Below, one piece after another: positions 46,721 to 61,396 of a DNA stretch of 64,000 nt. The stretch lies in contig NZ_CP120863.1 of the NCBI RefSeq assembly GCF_026191725.2, positions 2,088,001 to 2,152,000 on the forward strand. Direction: 5' to 3'. The position numbers and the translations under genes are program-made. Every line of letters begins with the position of its first letter. Position 1 is the first letter of the stretch. The notes below the pieces were generated by a model. It did not search any database, had not been told where the DNA came from, and saw only the letters and a list, made by a program, of their open reading frames with translations. The DNA is from Roseibium porphyridii (GTDB lineage Bacteria > Pseudomonadota > Alphaproteobacteria > Rhizobiales > Stappiaceae).

Positions 46721-47692
46721 ATGTCGTTTCCCGATCTGCTTCAGCTCTATCCGGAACTTGAAGACGGTGTTCGCGGCAGACTGACGACCAATCAGCCGCT
46801 CTCTGCAGTGACCTGGTTCCGGACGGGGGGGCCGGCGCAGCTGATGTTCCAACCTGCAGATGAAGACGATCTTTCAGCTTTCTTGGCGAAGCTGCCGCGC
46901 GACATTCCTGTGCTGCCCGTTGGTCTTGGTTCAAACCTTCTGATCCGCGACGGCGGCCTTGAAGGGGTGGTTGTAAGACTGAGTGCCAAGGGGTTCGGTT
47001 CCATTGAAAAGATGGAGGGAAATCGCCTGAGTGCTGGTGCTGCTGTTCCCGACAAACGCCTGGCGGAAGCGGCAGCAACAGCCGGGTTGGGCGGATTTGC
47101 ATTTTACACCGGCATTCCTGGCGGGCTCGGCGGCGCGCTTCGGATGAATGCAGGTGCCCATGGCACTGAAACTCGCGAACGAATGGTGGAACTGACTGCA
47201 ATCGACCGAGACGGGAAGAAGGTGGTGTTAAGCAATTCGGAGATGGGGTACGCCTATCGCCATTCGGCAGCTTCCCGAAACCTGATTTTTACCTCCGCAG
47301 TCTTCGAGGGCATTCCACAGAACGAAAGCGCCATTCGCGGGGAAATGTCTGAAGTTGTCGCCCATCGGGAAAAAGCCCAGCCAATCCGCGAGAAGACGGG
47401 TGGATCCACTTTCAAGAACCCGCCGGGCACTTCGGCCTGGAAGGAAGTTGATGCCGCCGGCTGCCGGGGTCTGACGATTGGTGGTGCGCAAATGTCAGAA
47501 ATGCACTGCAATTTCATGATCAATACCGGCACGGCCACCGGATATGACCTGGAACTCCTGGGCGAAACGGTGCGGGCGAAGGTGCTGGCACACAGCGGCA
47601 TAAAGCTGGAATGGGAAATCAAACGTCTCGGTCAGTTTGGCACGCAGGGTGCCATCAAGCCGTTCCTTGGACAAGAAGGGGAGGCCGCGTAG
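46721..47692 (+). CDS. murB: UDP-N-acetylenolpyruvoylglucosamine reductase MurB
   Basis: A 323-residue flavoenzyme that reduces UDP-GlcNAc-enolpyruvate to UDP-MurNAc with NADPH. The FAD domain has [45 protein letters not shown], the catalytic Ser in GGSTFKNP and a terminal Glu in [10 protein letters not shown]. This is a type I enzyme. ATG 46721 follows GGAGGCAGGA directly; GTG 46706 overlaps the murC stop and is less likely. Confidence 0.94.
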   Translation: MSFPDLLQLYPELEDGVRGRLTTNQPLSAVTWFRTGGPAQLMFQPADEDDLSAFLAKLPRDIPVLPVGLGSNLLIRDGGLEGVVVRLSAKGFGSIEKMEGNRLSAGAAVPDKRLAEAAATAGLGGFAFYTGIPGGLGGALRMNAGAHGTETRERMVELTAIDRDGKKVVLSNSEMGYAYRHSAASRNLIFTSAVFEGIPQNESAIRGEMSEVVAHREKAQPIREKTGGSTFKNPPGTSAWKEVDAAGCRGLTIGGAQMSEMHCNFMINTGTATGYDLELLGETVRAKVLAHSGIKLEWEIKRLGQFGTQGAIKPFLGQEGEAA

Positions 47693-48619
47693 ATGGCTAA
47701 GAAACACGTCGCCGTATTGATGGGTGGATGGGTCAATGAACGACCGGTCTCTCTTTCCAGCGGAAAAGACTGCGCGGATGCCCTGGAAGAGGCGGGTTAC
47801 AAAGTCACCCGGGTCGATGTTGATCGGAACGTCTCTGCTGTTTTGAAGAAATTGCAGCCTGATGTGGCCTTCAATGCGCTTCACGGACCGTTCGGCGAGG
47901 ATGGTTGCATTCAGGGAATTTTAGAATTTCTTAACATCCCCTACACCCATTCCGGTGTGATGGCTTCCAGCCTTGCGATGAACAAAGTGAAGGCCAAAGC
48001 GGTGATGGGAGCCGCCGGAATTCCGATAACCGAACACATTGTCGTGAACCGGCACAAGATCCAGCGCGAGCATCCGATGGAGCCGCCATACGTCCTCAAG
48101 CCGATCAATGAGGGCTCCAGCTTCGGAGTCCTGATTGTCAAGCAAGATCAAGAGTTTCCGCCCCAGGAGCTTAGCCGGACCGACTGGCCTTACCCCGATG
48201 TTCTGATGTGCGAGCGGTTCATTGAAGGGCGGGAACTTACCTGCGCGGTGAGGGATGATACCCCCCTTGGCGTCATTGATATCATTCCGATGGGGCACGG
48301 CTTCTACGATTACGATGCAAAATATGTAGAAGGCGGTTCAAAACACATTCTTCCTGCAAAAATTTCACCGATTGTTTACCAAACCATAGAGACACTAGCG
48401 GTTAAGGCGCATCAGGCTTTGGGATGCCGAGGTGTTTCCAGGGCCGATTTCCGATTCGACGAACGCGAAGACGGAAGCGGAGAACTGATCTGCCTTGAAG
48501 TGAACACGCAACCAGGCATGACGCCCACATCTCTTGTTCCGGAAATGGCGGCACACAAGGGAATGAGTTTCAAAGACCTGGTCAGTTGGATGGTTGAGGA
48601 CGCGAGTTGCTGTCGCTAG
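47693..48619 (+). CDS. ddl: D-alanine--D-alanine ligase
   Basis: A 308-residue ATP-grasp enzyme that joins two D-alanines for MurF. N-terminal VLMGGWVNERPVSLSSG, then NALHGPFGEDGCIQGILE, YTHSGVMASSLAMNKVKAK, the ATP segment YVLKPINEGSSFGVLIV and the C-terminal Mg site CLEVNTQPGMTPTSLVPEMA are all intact. It starts right after the murB stop and overlaps ftsQ by 13 bases. Confidence 0.95.
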   Translation: MAKKHVAVLMGGWVNERPVSLSSGKDCADALEEAGYKVTRVDVDRNVSAVLKKLQPDVAFNALHGPFGEDGCIQGILEFLNIPYTHSGVMASSLAMNKVKAKAVMGAAGIPITEHIVVNRHKIQREHPMEPPYVLKPINEGSSFGVLIVKQDQEFPPQELSRTDWPYPDVLMCERFIEGRELTCAVRDDTPLGVIDIIPMGHGFYDYDAKYVEGGSKHILPAKISPIVYQTIETLAVKAHQALGCRGVSRADFRFDEREDGSGELICLEVNTQPGMTPTSLVPEMAAHKGMSFKDLVSWMVEDASCCR

Positions 48620-49521
48620 GGCGAAAAAATAACCGGGACCTTTTGACCCCGCTGGAAGCCGAATTGGCTCCGCGCGGGCGCGGTGTTTCGCGTTTGCATC
48701 GCCAACCGGTGTGGCGGTCCGCGGGACTTCTCGCCGATATTCCTCGCTGGACGGGATCTGCAGCTGCCCTGGGTTTCTTAACCTTAACAATTGGTTATGG
48801 AATAGTCATAGGGGGGCACGGACGCATCGTGTCCGATGCGCTGCTCTCTGCGGCCGGCTTCGGGATCGAAGCGGTCAAGCTGTCAGGGCAGCGTGAAATC
48901 AACGAATTTCAGATCCTCGAAGCGCTCGAAATTCACGAGGGCACATCTCTGGCACTCTTCGATGCCGCGGGTGCCCGCGAGCGTTTGAACGACATGGCCT
49001 GGGTGAAGAACGCTTCGGTGATGAAATTTTATCCGAGCACACTTCAGATCAAGATCGAAGAGAGGGTGCCGTACGCTCTGTGGCAACGCGGAGATCTGGT
49101 GTCGATCGTAAACGAATCAGGCGACGTCATTACTGACGATGTCGACGGTCGTTATGCAAACCTGTTGCTGGTCGTTAATCACGGTGCGCAACGCAGGGCT
49201 GTCGAAATTAACAAGGCCCTTGAGAATGTGCCGGAGCTGCGGCCACGTGTGCGGGCTGCATTTCTGATCAGTGATCGTCGTTGGGATCTTCAACTTGAAA
49301 ACGGTATCTCAATCCGGCTCCCGGAGCAGAATATTGATGCGGCTCTGGCAGACCTTGTGAAGATGGATGATGAAAACGGATTGCTGTCGCGAGACATCGT
49401 GGCCATCGACATGCGCCTTGGCGACAGGGTCACCGTTCGTTTGTCGGATGAGGCTGCCGAAGAGCGCAACATCATGACCGGTGGCGAAGGCGGGTCGAAG
49501 AAGAAGGAGCGGGACACATGA
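48607..49521 (+). CDS. ftsQ: Cell division protein FtsQ
   Basis: A 304-residue bitopic protein. A 50-residue cytoplasmic N terminus leads to one membrane segment (51-69), a POTRA domain (about 85-155 with GQREINEFQILEALEIHEGTSLALFD) and a beta domain (DLQLENGISIRLPE). FtsQ links FtsL-FtsB to the early division ring. Start is TTG 48607 with GAGGA 7 bases upstream. It overlaps ddl by 13 bases and ftsA by 4 bases. Confidence 0.93.
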   Translation: MLSLGRKNNRDLLTPLEAELAPRGRGVSRLHRQPVWRSAGLLADIPRWTGSAAALGFLTLTIGYGIVIGGHGRIVSDALLSAAGFGIEAVKLSGQREINEFQILEALEIHEGTSLALFDAAGARERLNDMAWVKNASVMKFYPSTLQIKIEERVPYALWQRGDLVSIVNESGDVITDDVDGRYANLLLVVNHGAQRRAVEINKALENVPELRPRVRAAFLISDRRWDLQLENGISIRLPEQNIDAALADLVKMDDENGLLSRDIVAIDMRLGDRVTVRLSDEAAEERNIMTGGEGGSKKKERDT

Positions 49522-50840
49522 GCCGTTCCTCATCAAACCTTTATCTTCCGAAAATGCGGCCCCTGCCCAGCAGGCGCGCTGTTGTCATGTCCGTTCTCGA
49601 CGTTGGTTCGACCAAGGTTTGCTGCCTGATTGCCAAACTGATCCCGCAGGAAGACAAGGCCATCCTCTCCAGCCGGTCCCACAAGGTGGAAGTGCTGGGA
49701 TATGGCTATCAGCGTTCGCGCGGCATCAAATCGGGTGTTGTCGTCGATATGGATGCTGCCGAACAGGCAATCCGTCTTGCAGTCGACAGCGCAGAGCGCA
49801 TGGCCGGTGTCACCGTTGAATCTCTGATCGCCAATATCAGTTGCGGCCGGTTGCAGAGCGAGATCTACAGCGCTGGTGTGCCGCTGGCCGGCGAAAGTGT
49901 CTCCGAGGCCGACATTCAGCGCGTGCTTTCTGCAGGTTCAAGCCATTCAGTGACGGACGGCCGTGCGGTTACCCACGCTTTGCCGATTTCCTATTCGTTG
50001 GATGGCAGCCGTGGAATTCGCGATCCGCGCGGTATGATGGGCCACAAACTTGGCGTGGACATGCAAGTGGTCACGGCAGAAGTGCCCCCTGTCCGCAATC
50101 TTGAGCTATGCATCAATCGTGGCCACCTTCATGTGGAAACCATGGTTGCCACGCCGTTTGCCAGCGGCTTGTCCACGATTGTCGACGATGAGGCCGAACT
50201 TGGTGTTGCCTGCATCGACATGGGCGGCGGCACCACAACGCTGTCGGTCTTTGTCGACGGTCACATGGTGCATCTGGATGCGATTGCCGTTGGTGGCAAC
50301 CATGTGACAACAGACATTGCTCGCGCATTTGCAACGCGTCTTCAGGATGCGGAGCGTTTGAAAACACTTTACGGCTCGCCGCTGGCGTCCAGCTCCGACG
50401 ATCGTGACTTGCTCACGGTCCCGCCGCTGGAAAGCGACAGCGACCTGCCAAACCAGATTCCGCGTTCGGCCTTGACCAGGGTCATTCGTCCGCGCGTGGA
50501 AGAAATCCTTGAACTCGTGAGGGATCGGCTTACGGCCTCCGGTTTTGCCGGAAGGGTGGGCAAGCAGATCGTTCTGACAGGGGGCGCAAGTCAGCTCACG
50601 GGTCTTGGAGAAGTTGCGCGTCACATCCTGGGGCGCAACGTCCGTCTTGGCCGGCCATTAGGCGTCGCCGGTCTTCCCGAGGCTGCCAAAGGTCCGGCAT
50701 TTGCTGCCGCGGTAGGCCTCTTGATTTATCCGCAAGTCGCCCAGATCGAACAGTTCGAGCACAAGAGCCGTCGATCCGGGTGGGGCGGGCAATCTGGTTA
50801 TCTGGCCCGTGTCGGTCAGTGGATCAGGGAAAGCTTCTGA
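49518..50840 (+). CDS. ftsA: Cell division protein FtsA
   Basis: A 440-residue actin-like ATPase that tethers FtsZ to the membrane. The phosphate-1 loop is [14 protein letters not shown], the 1C domain has [15 protein letters not shown] and [12 protein letters not shown], phosphate-2 is [14 protein letters not shown], and the adenosine motif is [16 protein letters not shown]. The terminal amphipathic helix [13 protein letters not shown] is the membrane anchor. It overlaps ftsQ by 4 bases. Confidence 0.96.
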   Translation: MSRSSSNLYLPKMRPLPSRRAVVMSVLDVGSTKVCCLIAKLIPQEDKAILSSRSHKVEVLGYGYQRSRGIKSGVVVDMDAAEQAIRLAVDSAERMAGVTVESLIANISCGRLQSEIYSAGVPLAGESVSEADIQRVLSAGSSHSVTDGRAVTHALPISYSLDGSRGIRDPRGMMGHKLGVDMQVVTAEVPPVRNLELCINRGHLHVETMVATPFASGLSTIVDDEAELGVACIDMGGGTTTLSVFVDGHMVHLDAIAVGGNHVTTDIARAFATRLQDAERLKTLYGSPLASSSDDRDLLTVPPLESDSDLPNQIPRSALTRVIRPRVEEILELVRDRLTASGFAGRVGKQIVLTGGASQLTGLGEVARHILGRNVRLGRPLGVAGLPEAAKGPAFAAAVGLLIYPQVAQIEQFEHKSRRSGWGGQSGYLARVGQWIRESF

Positions 50841-50955
50841 CGACATGAGCCAAGAAGACGAGAACCAGGAAACGGAGCTGCCGAGCATGGCAGAGGAAAT
50901 TAGGGAAGAAGAGGCTTCTCCCGTAGCGGGGGCGCCAGTGGGTCGCGAGGATAAT

Positions 50956-52734
50956 ATGACCATCAACCTGAAGATGCCCGACATTCAGGAGCTGAAGCCG
51001 CGAATTACGGTCTTCGGCGTCGGCGGCGCGGGCGGAAACGCCGTCAATAACATGATCACTGCAGGTCTCCAGGGGTGCGACTTTGTTTGCGCCAACACGG
51101 ATGCCCAGGCGCTGGCCATGAACCAGTCCGACCGCCTCGTCCAGATGGGCGTGGCTGTTACGGAAGGTCTTGGTGCAGGCTCTCAGCCGGAAGTCGGCTC
51201 AGCAGCAGCCGAGGAAGTGATCGACGAAATCAACGATCATCTGTCTGGATCGCACATGGTGTTCATCACCGCCGGTATGGGCGGCGGCACCGGTACCGGC
51301 GCTGCGCCCGTTATTGCCCGCGCAGCGCGCGAGCAGGGCATCCTGACGGTCGGTGTTGTTACCAAGCCGTTCCAGTTCGAAGGCGCCCGACGCATGCGCA
51401 TTGCCGACAGCGGCATTGATGAGCTGCAGCGCAATGTCGACACGCTGATCGTCATTCCAAACCAGAACCTGTTCCGGATCGCCAACGCACAGACGACCTT
51501 CGCGGACGCCTTTGCCATGGCCGACCAGGTCCTTTATTCCGGTGTTGCCTGCATCACCGATCTGATGGTGAAGGAAGGCTTGATCAACCTTGATTTTGCT
51601 GACGTCCGGTCCGTGATGCGCGGAATGGGCAAGGCGATGATGGGAACAGGCGAAGCCAGCGGCGAGAAGCGTGCACAACAGGCTGCCGAGGCTGCGATTG
51701 CGAACCCGCTTCTGGATGAATCATCCATGAAGGGTGCCAAGGGTCTGCTCATCTCGATCACGGGCGGCAATGACCTGACCCTGTTCGAGGTGGACGAAGC
51801 TGCGACCCGCATTCGCGAAGAAGTCGACTCGGACGCAAACATCATCCTCGGAGCGACATTCGATGAAACGCTGGATGGCATCATCCGCGTGTCTGTGGTT
51901 GCCACCGGGATTGATCGGGAGGAAGGCGCAGCCGCGGCTCCGTTTCCCGCATCAACAGCACAGGCTTTGAAGTCGGAAGCGCCTGCCCGGATTGCTGAAA
52001 TCGCAACATCCAAGCCTGCTGCGGCTCCGGCTGCTGCCAAGCAAATCACTGAAGATGCCGCTGCAAAAGCGGTCGCAAATCTTGAAAAGGAACTTGCGAT
52101 CCCTGAGCCGACACCGGTTTCTGTTGCCAGCGACCCGGCTGTCGAGATCAAGAAAGTGCAGCCGGTCGCTTCGGGCCTGGCACACAAGTCACCGATGATG
52201 GACATCGAAGACGAAACGCCAGCGCGCGTTGTTGAAGATGCTCCGGTCAGCAAGCCTTACATTCCGCCTGCAGCGGAAGAACACAGCCCTGCACCGCGCA
52301 TGCCGCGCGTTGAAGATTTCCCGCCGATCGCTCAGCGTGAAATCCGGGCACAGAATACCGAAGCACCGGCACCGCAAACTGCGGCTCCGCAGCCAGCACC
52401 GGCCCAACCTGCCGCCCCCGCTGCTCAGTTCGATGACAGCGGAGAGGAAGACAGACGGCCAATGGGGCTGCTGCGCCGCCTTGCCAGCGGTCTTGGCCGC
52501 CGGGAAGATGAGGAAGACCAGGAACAGGAACTGAGCGCACCTCAGGCCACACGCCCGGCTCCGCAGATGCAGCCTGCTCCTCAGCCAGCTCCACGTGCGC
52601 CGCAGCAAAGGCCTGCAGCACAAGGGGCCGCAGGTCAGCTTGACGGCACCGGACGCGCTGCACCCAAGCCGGTTGCCGCCTCAGAAGACGAGCAGTTGGA
52701 AATCCCGGCGTTCCTGCGCCGTCAAGCCAACTGA
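50956..52734 (+). CDS. ftsZ: Cell division GTPase FtsZ
   Basis: A 592-residue tubulin-like GTPase that polymerises into the division ring. The GTP loop GGGTGTG is at 109-115, the N-terminal loop [14 protein letters not shown] at 21-34, and the T7 catalytic loop [11 protein letters not shown] near 215. After residue 320 comes a 250-residue Pro/Ala/Gln/Glu-rich linker and the conserved end peptide [12 protein letters not shown] that binds FtsA. ATG 50956 has GAGGA 4 bases upstream and gives the usual start [10 protein letters not shown]. The reading frame stays open upstream to within ftsA, so a longer acidic N terminus is possible. Confidence 0.95.
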   Translation: MTINLKMPDIQELKPRITVFGVGGAGGNAVNNMITAGLQGCDFVCANTDAQALAMNQSDRLVQMGVAVTEGLGAGSQPEVGSAAAEEVIDEINDHLSGSHMVFITAGMGGGTGTGAAPVIARAAREQGILTVGVVTKPFQFEGARRMRIADSGIDELQRNVDTLIVIPNQNLFRIANAQTTFADAFAMADQVLYSGVACITDLMVKEGLINLDFADVRSVMRGMGKAMMGTGEASGEKRAQQAAEAAIANPLLDESSMKGAKGLLISITGGNDLTLFEVDEAATRIREEVDSDANIILGATFDETLDGIIRVSVVATGIDREEGAAAAPFPASTAQALKSEAPARIAEIATSKPAAAPAAAKQITEDAAAKAVANLEKELAIPEPTPVSVASDPAVEIKKVQPVASGLAHKSPMMDIEDETPARVVEDAPVSKPYIPPAAEEHSPAPRMPRVEDFPPIAQREIRAQNTEAPAPQTAAPQPAPAQPAAPAAQFDDSGEEDRRPMGLLRRLASGLGRREDEEDQEQELSAPQATRPAPQMQPAPQPAPRAPQQRPAAQGAAGQLDGTGRAAPKPVAASEDEQLEIPAFLRRQAN

Positions 52735-52763
52735 TTCGAAACGCGATCTCCTTCCCTGATCGC

Positions 52764-52794
52764 AACAGCCCGGAGCTCACGCTTCGGGCTGTTT
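52764..52794 (+). terminator. Terminator at the end of the dcw cluster
   Basis: AACAGCCCG (52764-52772) pairs with CGGGCTGTT (52785-52793) around a 12-base loop, 30 bases past the ftsZ stop. Only three T residues follow, so termination may be partial. Confidence 0.6.
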
Positions 52795-52860
52795 CCGTAA
52801 CGGAATTGATTTTCGCTTTTAGATCAGTGATTTGCAGGTCTGTGGATCGTTACAAAGCGT

Positions 52861-52874
52861 AATAAAGCTTTATT
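52861..52874 (+). promoter_or_regulatory. 14-bp palindrome in the lpxC upstream region
   Basis: AATAAAGCTTTATT is a perfect dyad, 117 bases before the lpxC start in an otherwise featureless AT-rich stretch. It may be an operator or part of the promoter. No regulator is known from context. Confidence 0.3.
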
Positions 52875-52990
52875 TCGTTCATAGCTGGTTCGCGACTATC
52901 TTGCCCCCAACTCGTGATCGTTAAAAGTTCGTAGACCCGAAAGGGTGATTTTGCGGCTGTCCAGATCACACACTGGAAGGGTAGGGGCAT

Positions 52991-53935
52991 ATGACCGCTT
53001 TTGTAGACCGACAGACGACACTTGCAGAACAAGTGACGTTGACCGGTATCGGTGTTCATTCAGGCAAGCCCGCGTCGATCACATTGATACCGGCCGAAGC
53101 CGGCGTCGGAATTGTTTTCACCCGTACAGATCAAGATGACAGCGTTGAGGTTCCAGCTCTCTGGGACAAGGTTTCCGCAACTGCCCTATGCACCGTTCTC
53201 GGCGATCCTTCCAAAGATGGGATCTCCACGGTTGAGCACATCATGGCCGCGCTTTTCGGCATGGGCGTCGACAATTTGATTGTTGAAATCGACGGCCCGG
53301 AAATGCCGATCATGGATGGCAGCAGTGCTGTCTTCGTGGAAGCCATCGAACATGTGGGCGTCAAGCGGCTGGATCGCGGTCGCCGTTACCTGAAGGTCAA
53401 GAAGGCCGTTCGGGTCGACACCGGCAGTGCCTGGTGTGAATTGCATCCCTATGAAGGCACGAAGTTCGACATCACCATCGACTTCGACACGCCTTTGATC
53501 GGGCGCCAGGAATTTTGTTCCGATATGACCCCGGATGTGTTCCGAGACGAACTGTCACGGGCCCGTACGTTCGGCAATGTCAAGGACGTCGAGCAGCTCT
53601 GGAAAATGGGTTTTGCGCTTGGCTCTTCACTGGAAAACTCCGTTGCAATCGCCGAAGACAAGGTTCTGAACCCGGAAGGTACACGCTGGCCCGACGAGTT
53701 CGCCCGTCACAAGGCGCTGGATGCGGTTGGTGACCTTGCTCTTGCGGGCTTGCCGATTCTCGGTCTGTACCGCTCCTATAAGGGCGGCCACAAGATGAAC
53801 CACGCCATTCTGGTCAAATTGTTCGAGGATCCGGGCTCTTTCGAAATTGTGGAGTCACCGGCCTTCAGGCAGGTGGGGCAGGTTGACAATGGCGGATTGG
53901 CCGCAGCAGTTGCTTTCGGCCCGGACGTATCCTGA
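52991..53935 (+). CDS. lpxC: UDP-3-O-acyl-GlcNAc deacetylase LpxC
   Basis: A 314-residue zinc enzyme for the committed step of lipid A synthesis. The first zinc His is His83 in STVEHIMAALFG, the second His and Asp are in ARHKALDAVGDLAL, and the catalytic His is in GGHKMNHAIL. Conserved TLTGIGVHSGKP at the start binds substrate. ATG 52991 with GGAAGGGTAGGGG upstream. It stands between two terminators, so it has its own promoter. Confidence 0.96.
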   Translation: MTAFVDRQTTLAEQVTLTGIGVHSGKPASITLIPAEAGVGIVFTRTDQDDSVEVPALWDKVSATALCTVLGDPSKDGISTVEHIMAALFGMGVDNLIVEIDGPEMPIMDGSSAVFVEAIEHVGVKRLDRGRRYLKVKKAVRVDTGSAWCELHPYEGTKFDITIDFDTPLIGRQEFCSDMTPDVFRDELSRARTFGNVKDVEQLWKMGFALGSSLENSVAIAEDKVLNPEGTRWPDEFARHKALDAVGDLALAGLPILGLYRSYKGGHKMNHAILVKLFEDPGSFEIVESPAFRQVGQVDNGGLAAAVAFGPDVS

Positions 53936-53955
53936 CAGGAATGATATCAAGTTAC

Positions 53956-53983
53956 GGGCCGCTTCATCGAAGCGGTCCTTTTT
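53956..53983 (+). terminator. Terminator after lpxC
   Basis: GGGCCGCTTC (53956-53965) and GAAGCGGTCC (53969-53978) form a 10-bp stem with one mismatch-type G-T pair and a three-base loop, followed by five T residues (53979-53983). It lies 20 bases past the lpxC stop. Confidence 0.82.
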
Positions 53984-54170
53984 ATTTGGCGGAAAAACTG
54001 ATCAAATAAGGCACCTTGCCATAAAAAAGCTCAAAAAAACCGTCAGATGGCCGATGAAGGCGTGACGGGGACAGGTGATTTCCGCTAAACACTGCTGTCG
54101 ACGCAGGAATATGGCCGGAAAGCTGATGGCCGGATGGGCGAATGAGCCCGGGAGTATGGGTGTGAACGGA

Positions 54171-55019
54171 ATGGATACTGGTTTCGCTTGGAACGGGACC
54201 AAGCGAATGCAATTCTTTCTCAGAATGAGCATACTGGCCTTGCCGGTTGCTTTGGTCGCTTGCGGTGGCAAGGACGACCTTGACGAGCTTGCTCTGAACG
54301 ACACTCCGCCGGAAGTTCTCTTCAACGAAGGCCTTGCACTTCGCTCTCAAGGAAAGCTTGGCGACTCAACAGAAAAATTTGAGGAGCTGGACAAGCTTTA
54401 CCCCTATTCCGAATATTCCAAGAAATCGCTGGTGAACCTTGCGTTTCTGAATTATTCGCGCGGCAAGTACACGGAAACAGTTACCGCCGCAAAACGTTTC
54501 GTGACACTTTATCCAGGCGATCAGGATTCGGCCTACATGCTCTACCTGGCAGGTCAGAGCTATTTCCGGCAGATGCCCGACATCACGCGCGATCAGGCTG
54601 TGACCAGAAAGTCCGCCGCAGCCTTTAACGAACTGATCCAGCGCTATCCTGATTCAGAATATGTTCCGGATGCGGAAAAGAAGCTGCGGATTGTGAAAGA
54701 CCAGCTCGGCGGCAAGGAAATGCAGGTTGGGCGCTATTATCTGAAAAAGCGCAACTACATTGCTGCCATCAACCGCTTTAAGACAGTCGTCGTGGAGTAC
54801 CAGACGACCCGGCATGTTGAAGAAGCGCTGTTCCGGCTGACTGAGGCCTATTATGCGCTGGGTGTTGTCAGCGAGGCACAAACGGCCGCCGCTGTTCTGG
54901 GTCACAACTACCCGGATACGCAGTGGTACAAGGATGCGTTCTCGCTTCTCAACAAAGGTGGCTATGAGCCGTCTGAAGACAGCGGAAGCTGGATCAGCCG
55001 CGCATTCCGCTCGGTCTAG
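54171..55019 (+). CDS. bamD: BamD (ComL), outer-membrane assembly lipoprotein
   Basis: A lipoprotein of about 282 residues with TPR-like repeats that works with BamA in inserting outer-membrane proteins. The lipobox is LPVALVAC, ending in Cys31 from the start used here. Repeats are seen at PPEVLFNEGLALRSQGKLGDSTEKFEELDKLYPYSEY, ADSAYMLYLAGQSYFRQMPDITRD-type and ALFRLTEAYYALGV. Start is uncertain: ATG 54171 gives a 30-residue signal sequence, ATG 54207 an 18-residue one, and further upstream ATGs exist. A terminator precedes it and recN follows after 105 bases. Confidence 0.9.
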   Translation: MDTGFAWNGTKRMQFFLRMSILALPVALVACGGKDDLDELALNDTPPEVLFNEGLALRSQGKLGDSTEKFEELDKLYPYSEYSKKSLVNLAFLNYSRGKYTETVTAAKRFVTLYPGDQDSAYMLYLAGQSYFRQMPDITRDQAVTRKSAAAFNELIQRYPDSEYVPDAEKKLRIVKDQLGGKEMQVGRYYLKKRNYIAAINRFKTVVVEYQTTRHVEEALFRLTEAYYALGVVSEAQTAAAVLGHNYPDTQWYKDAFSLLNKGGYEPSEDSGSWISRAFRSV

Positions 55020-55124
55020 TCTGCATCCACGTAAATCACGTTGAAATGCCTTAACAAGGCTCTGGCAAGACGGCGCGGTCCTCCTATATGGTGGGCCGCG
55101 CCGAACTTTTAGGAGCAACCCTTC

Positions 55125-58959
<3,835 letters not shown>

Positions 58960-59335
58960 GCGAAGGCGTTGATGATCGGTCAACTGATCGCAGAACACCC
59001 CGCGACGCATTGACACCAACTTGGGGCGGTACGCATTTTCCCGCCAAATAAGTTGCTGATCATCGGCGGTCTCACTGCGTGAAACTAGCGTGAAATTGCG
59101 CCCCGGGAATCCCCTCCGGCAAGTCACATCTGCGCGAAAGAATCTACATCTGACATTGTACGTATTGATACTAATGACAGGGGTAGGAAAACTCGATCTG
59201 CTACCTGAAATTGATACACTTGGCGAATGGCTTGTTTTGTGTCGGAAATTGCCAAGTTTGCAGCTAACGTTAAGTAACAAGTAACACGCTCCCTCCAATT
59301 CTAAGGAACGTAATTCTGTTCTGGAGGGGGATGCG
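58960..59335 (+). other. Intergenic region between ligA and the chemoreceptor gene
   Basis: A stretch of 376 bases. It holds a long imperfect stem (CAACTT plus GGCGG at 59018-59029 with CCGCC plus AAGTTG at 59041-59055) without a T-run. The last 150 bases are AT-rich and probably carry the chemoreceptor promoter. No coding frame is supported. Confidence 0.4.
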
Positions 59336-61396
59336 ATGATGAAGCGCATTAAGGTGCAAATCGGGCTCCTTGCAATTGTTCCGATGCTCGCCGTGATCGG
59401 TTTCGCGGCTTTGAGTGTTTATGAAAAGTCTGTCGAACTGTCTCATCATGAATTCATGAGGCCATTGACCCGGATTGCTGAAGATGCCGGCAATCTCGTT
59501 CACGAGCTTCAAAAAGAGCGGGGGATGAGCGTTGCGCTCATCAAGTCGGATTATGACCCGGCTGCTCGCGCTAAACTTGATGCACAGCGGCCGAATGTCG
59601 ATGCGGCATTGAAGATGTTCGATGATCACCTTGCCGCAATTGATCTCAATGACGAGGCATTGCTTGCCGATCTTCAGCATGTTGCGGAGGAAGTGCACAA
59701 GACCGACGCGTTCCGGCAGGCTATTGACGCGAAAAAATTTACGGCTGGCGATGTGGTCAAGAACTACACGCACGAAGTTCATGAGTTGATCCATGTGGTG
59801 GGGATTACCACCGAATCCAGCCCGTCTCCTGAGATCACAACTGAGCTCCTTGCCTATCTGACACTGGTTGAAGCTATGGAGTCCGGTGGTCTGGAAAGGG
59901 CAACGGGTGCAGCTCTGCTGAACGAGTTCAATCTGACCGGCGAAGTCAATCTTCAGACCTACAAGTCAGTCGTCACGCATTATGGCGGCGAGAAGGCTTT
60001 CCTGAAGGAATTTCTCTCGATCGCCACAAAAGAGCAAAAGACACTCTGGGAAAACACGGTCAAGGGTGAACCAGTTGAAGAGACGTTGGTTTGGCGAAAG
60101 GCTATTCACGACTTGCCGGCAACCAAGGATGCGAAAGGCATTGAAGGCGCTGCCTGGTTTGCCAAGGCGACTGAACGTCTGAACCTCATCAAAACGGTCT
60201 CTGATGACTTCATCCATCGCGCCGAAGCAGCTGCCGATACTGACGCAGCCCGACTGAATTCCGAAATCTTCGTTCTGGCAACGATCGCCGTTGGTTTTGT
60301 TGCGGCTACACTGGCACTTGTTGTCTGGCAGGTTATGGCGATCACGCAGATGCTGAGCCGCCAGCGTGATGCCATCACCGAACTGGCCGAGGGCAATCTG
60401 GACGTGATTGTGTCCGACACAGATCGCCCTGATGAAATTGGCGATATTGCCAGAGCTTCGGAGGTTTTTCGCGACAAGCTTATACATCAGCAGCAACTCG
60501 AAGAAGCTGCCGAGGCTGATCGCATCAAACGCCGCGAGAGGCGGACTCAGCTCGAAAACGCCATCCGGCATTTCGAGACATCCGTGACAACCATCCAGGA
60601 ACAGCTTTCCGGCGAGACCAGAGGTGTTCAGGACAGTGCCGGTGAAATGCTGACGATTGCTCTTCATGCCGACGAGAGCGCGCGCGCTGCAAACTCGGCA
60701 ACGGAAGAGGCAACCACCAACGTTCAGACCGTTGCGTCTGCTGCGGCGGAACTGTCGGCGTCCATCGGCGAGATTTCCCGCCAGGCCGGAACGGCCATGC
60801 AGATCTCAGCGTCTGCTTCTGAAACGGCGGTTGCGGCCGATAAGGATATCTCCATCCTCGCGGAAACGGCCGACAAGATCGGCGAAGTCGTCGAGATCAT
60901 CCGTGCCATTGCCGAGCAGACAAATCTGTTGGCTTTGAACGCGACAATTGAGGCGGCGCGTGCCGGTGAAGCCGGCAAGGGGTTTGCCGTTGTGGCAGCG
61001 GAAGTGAAAGAGCTTTCCACCCAGACGGCACGTGCGACCGATGAGATCGCCAGCCAGATTTCCGGCATTCAGGGATCGACCCAGAAATCGGTCGCCGCAA
61101 TCCGTGACATCGTCGAGAAAATCGAAGAAGTGCGCGGTGTCACCGAGACGATTTCGGCTTCCGTTGACGAGCAGAATGCTGCAACGAGCGAAATCACGCA
61201 AAGCATCACCTTTGCTTCTGATGGCGCTTCAGCCGCGGCAAGCAACGTTGCCGGTGTCTCGGGTTCAATTGATCAGACACGCCAGAAATCGGAAACGCTG
61301 AGCCAGTCCGCTGAACAGCTGGGGCTGGTTGCCAATGACCTTTCCGACGCTGTCGGGGCGTTCCTGAACGAGGTTCGCGAAGACGAAGCGGCCTGA
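59336..61396 (+). CDS. Methyl-accepting chemotaxis protein with nitrate/nitrite-sensing NIT domain
   Basis: A 686-residue receptor. After the first membrane segment (about 8-28) comes a periplasmic all-helical domain (about 45-300) with the NIT signature [22 protein letters not shown]; the second membrane segment is at about 312-335. HAMP follows (to about 390), then the signalling domain whose hairpin tip [20 protein letters not shown] lies near 525. The NIT domain senses nitrate or nitrite in studied cases. No C-terminal pentapeptide for CheR is seen. It lies alone between ligA and uvrD, with a terminator after it. Confidence 0.92.
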   Translation: MMKRIKVQIGLLAIVPMLAVIGFAALSVYEKSVELSHHEFMRPLTRIAEDAGNLVHELQKERGMSVALIKSDYDPAARAKLDAQRPNVDAALKMFDDHLAAIDLNDEALLADLQHVAEEVHKTDAFRQAIDAKKFTAGDVVKNYTHEVHELIHVVGITTESSPSPEITTELLAYLTLVEAMESGGLERATGAALLNEFNLTGEVNLQTYKSVVTHYGGEKAFLKEFLSIATKEQKTLWENTVKGEPVEETLVWRKAIHDLPATKDAKGIEGAAWFAKATERLNLIKTVSDDFIHRAEAAADTDAARLNSEIFVLATIAVGFVAATLALVVWQVMAITQMLSRQRDAITELAEGNLDVIVSDTDRPDEIGDIARASEVFRDKLIHQQQLEEAAEADRIKRRERRTQLENAIRHFETSVTTIQEQLSGETRGVQDSAGEMLTIALHADESARAANSATEEATTNVQTVASAAAELSASIGEISRQAGTAMQISASASETAVAADKDISILAETADKIGEVVEIIRAIAEQTNLLALNATIEAARAGEAGKGFAVVAAEVKELSTQTARATDEIASQISGIQGSTQKSVAAIRDIVEKIEEVRGVTETISASVDEQNAATSEITQSITFASDGASAAASNVAGVSGSIDQTRQKSETLSQSAEQLGLVANDLSDAVGAFLNEVREDEAA

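Noticed and set aside
33958..52734. Many long opposite-strand open frames across the dcw cluster
   Set aside because: They lie fully inside well-identified genes and reflect GC-rich codon use, not antisense genes.
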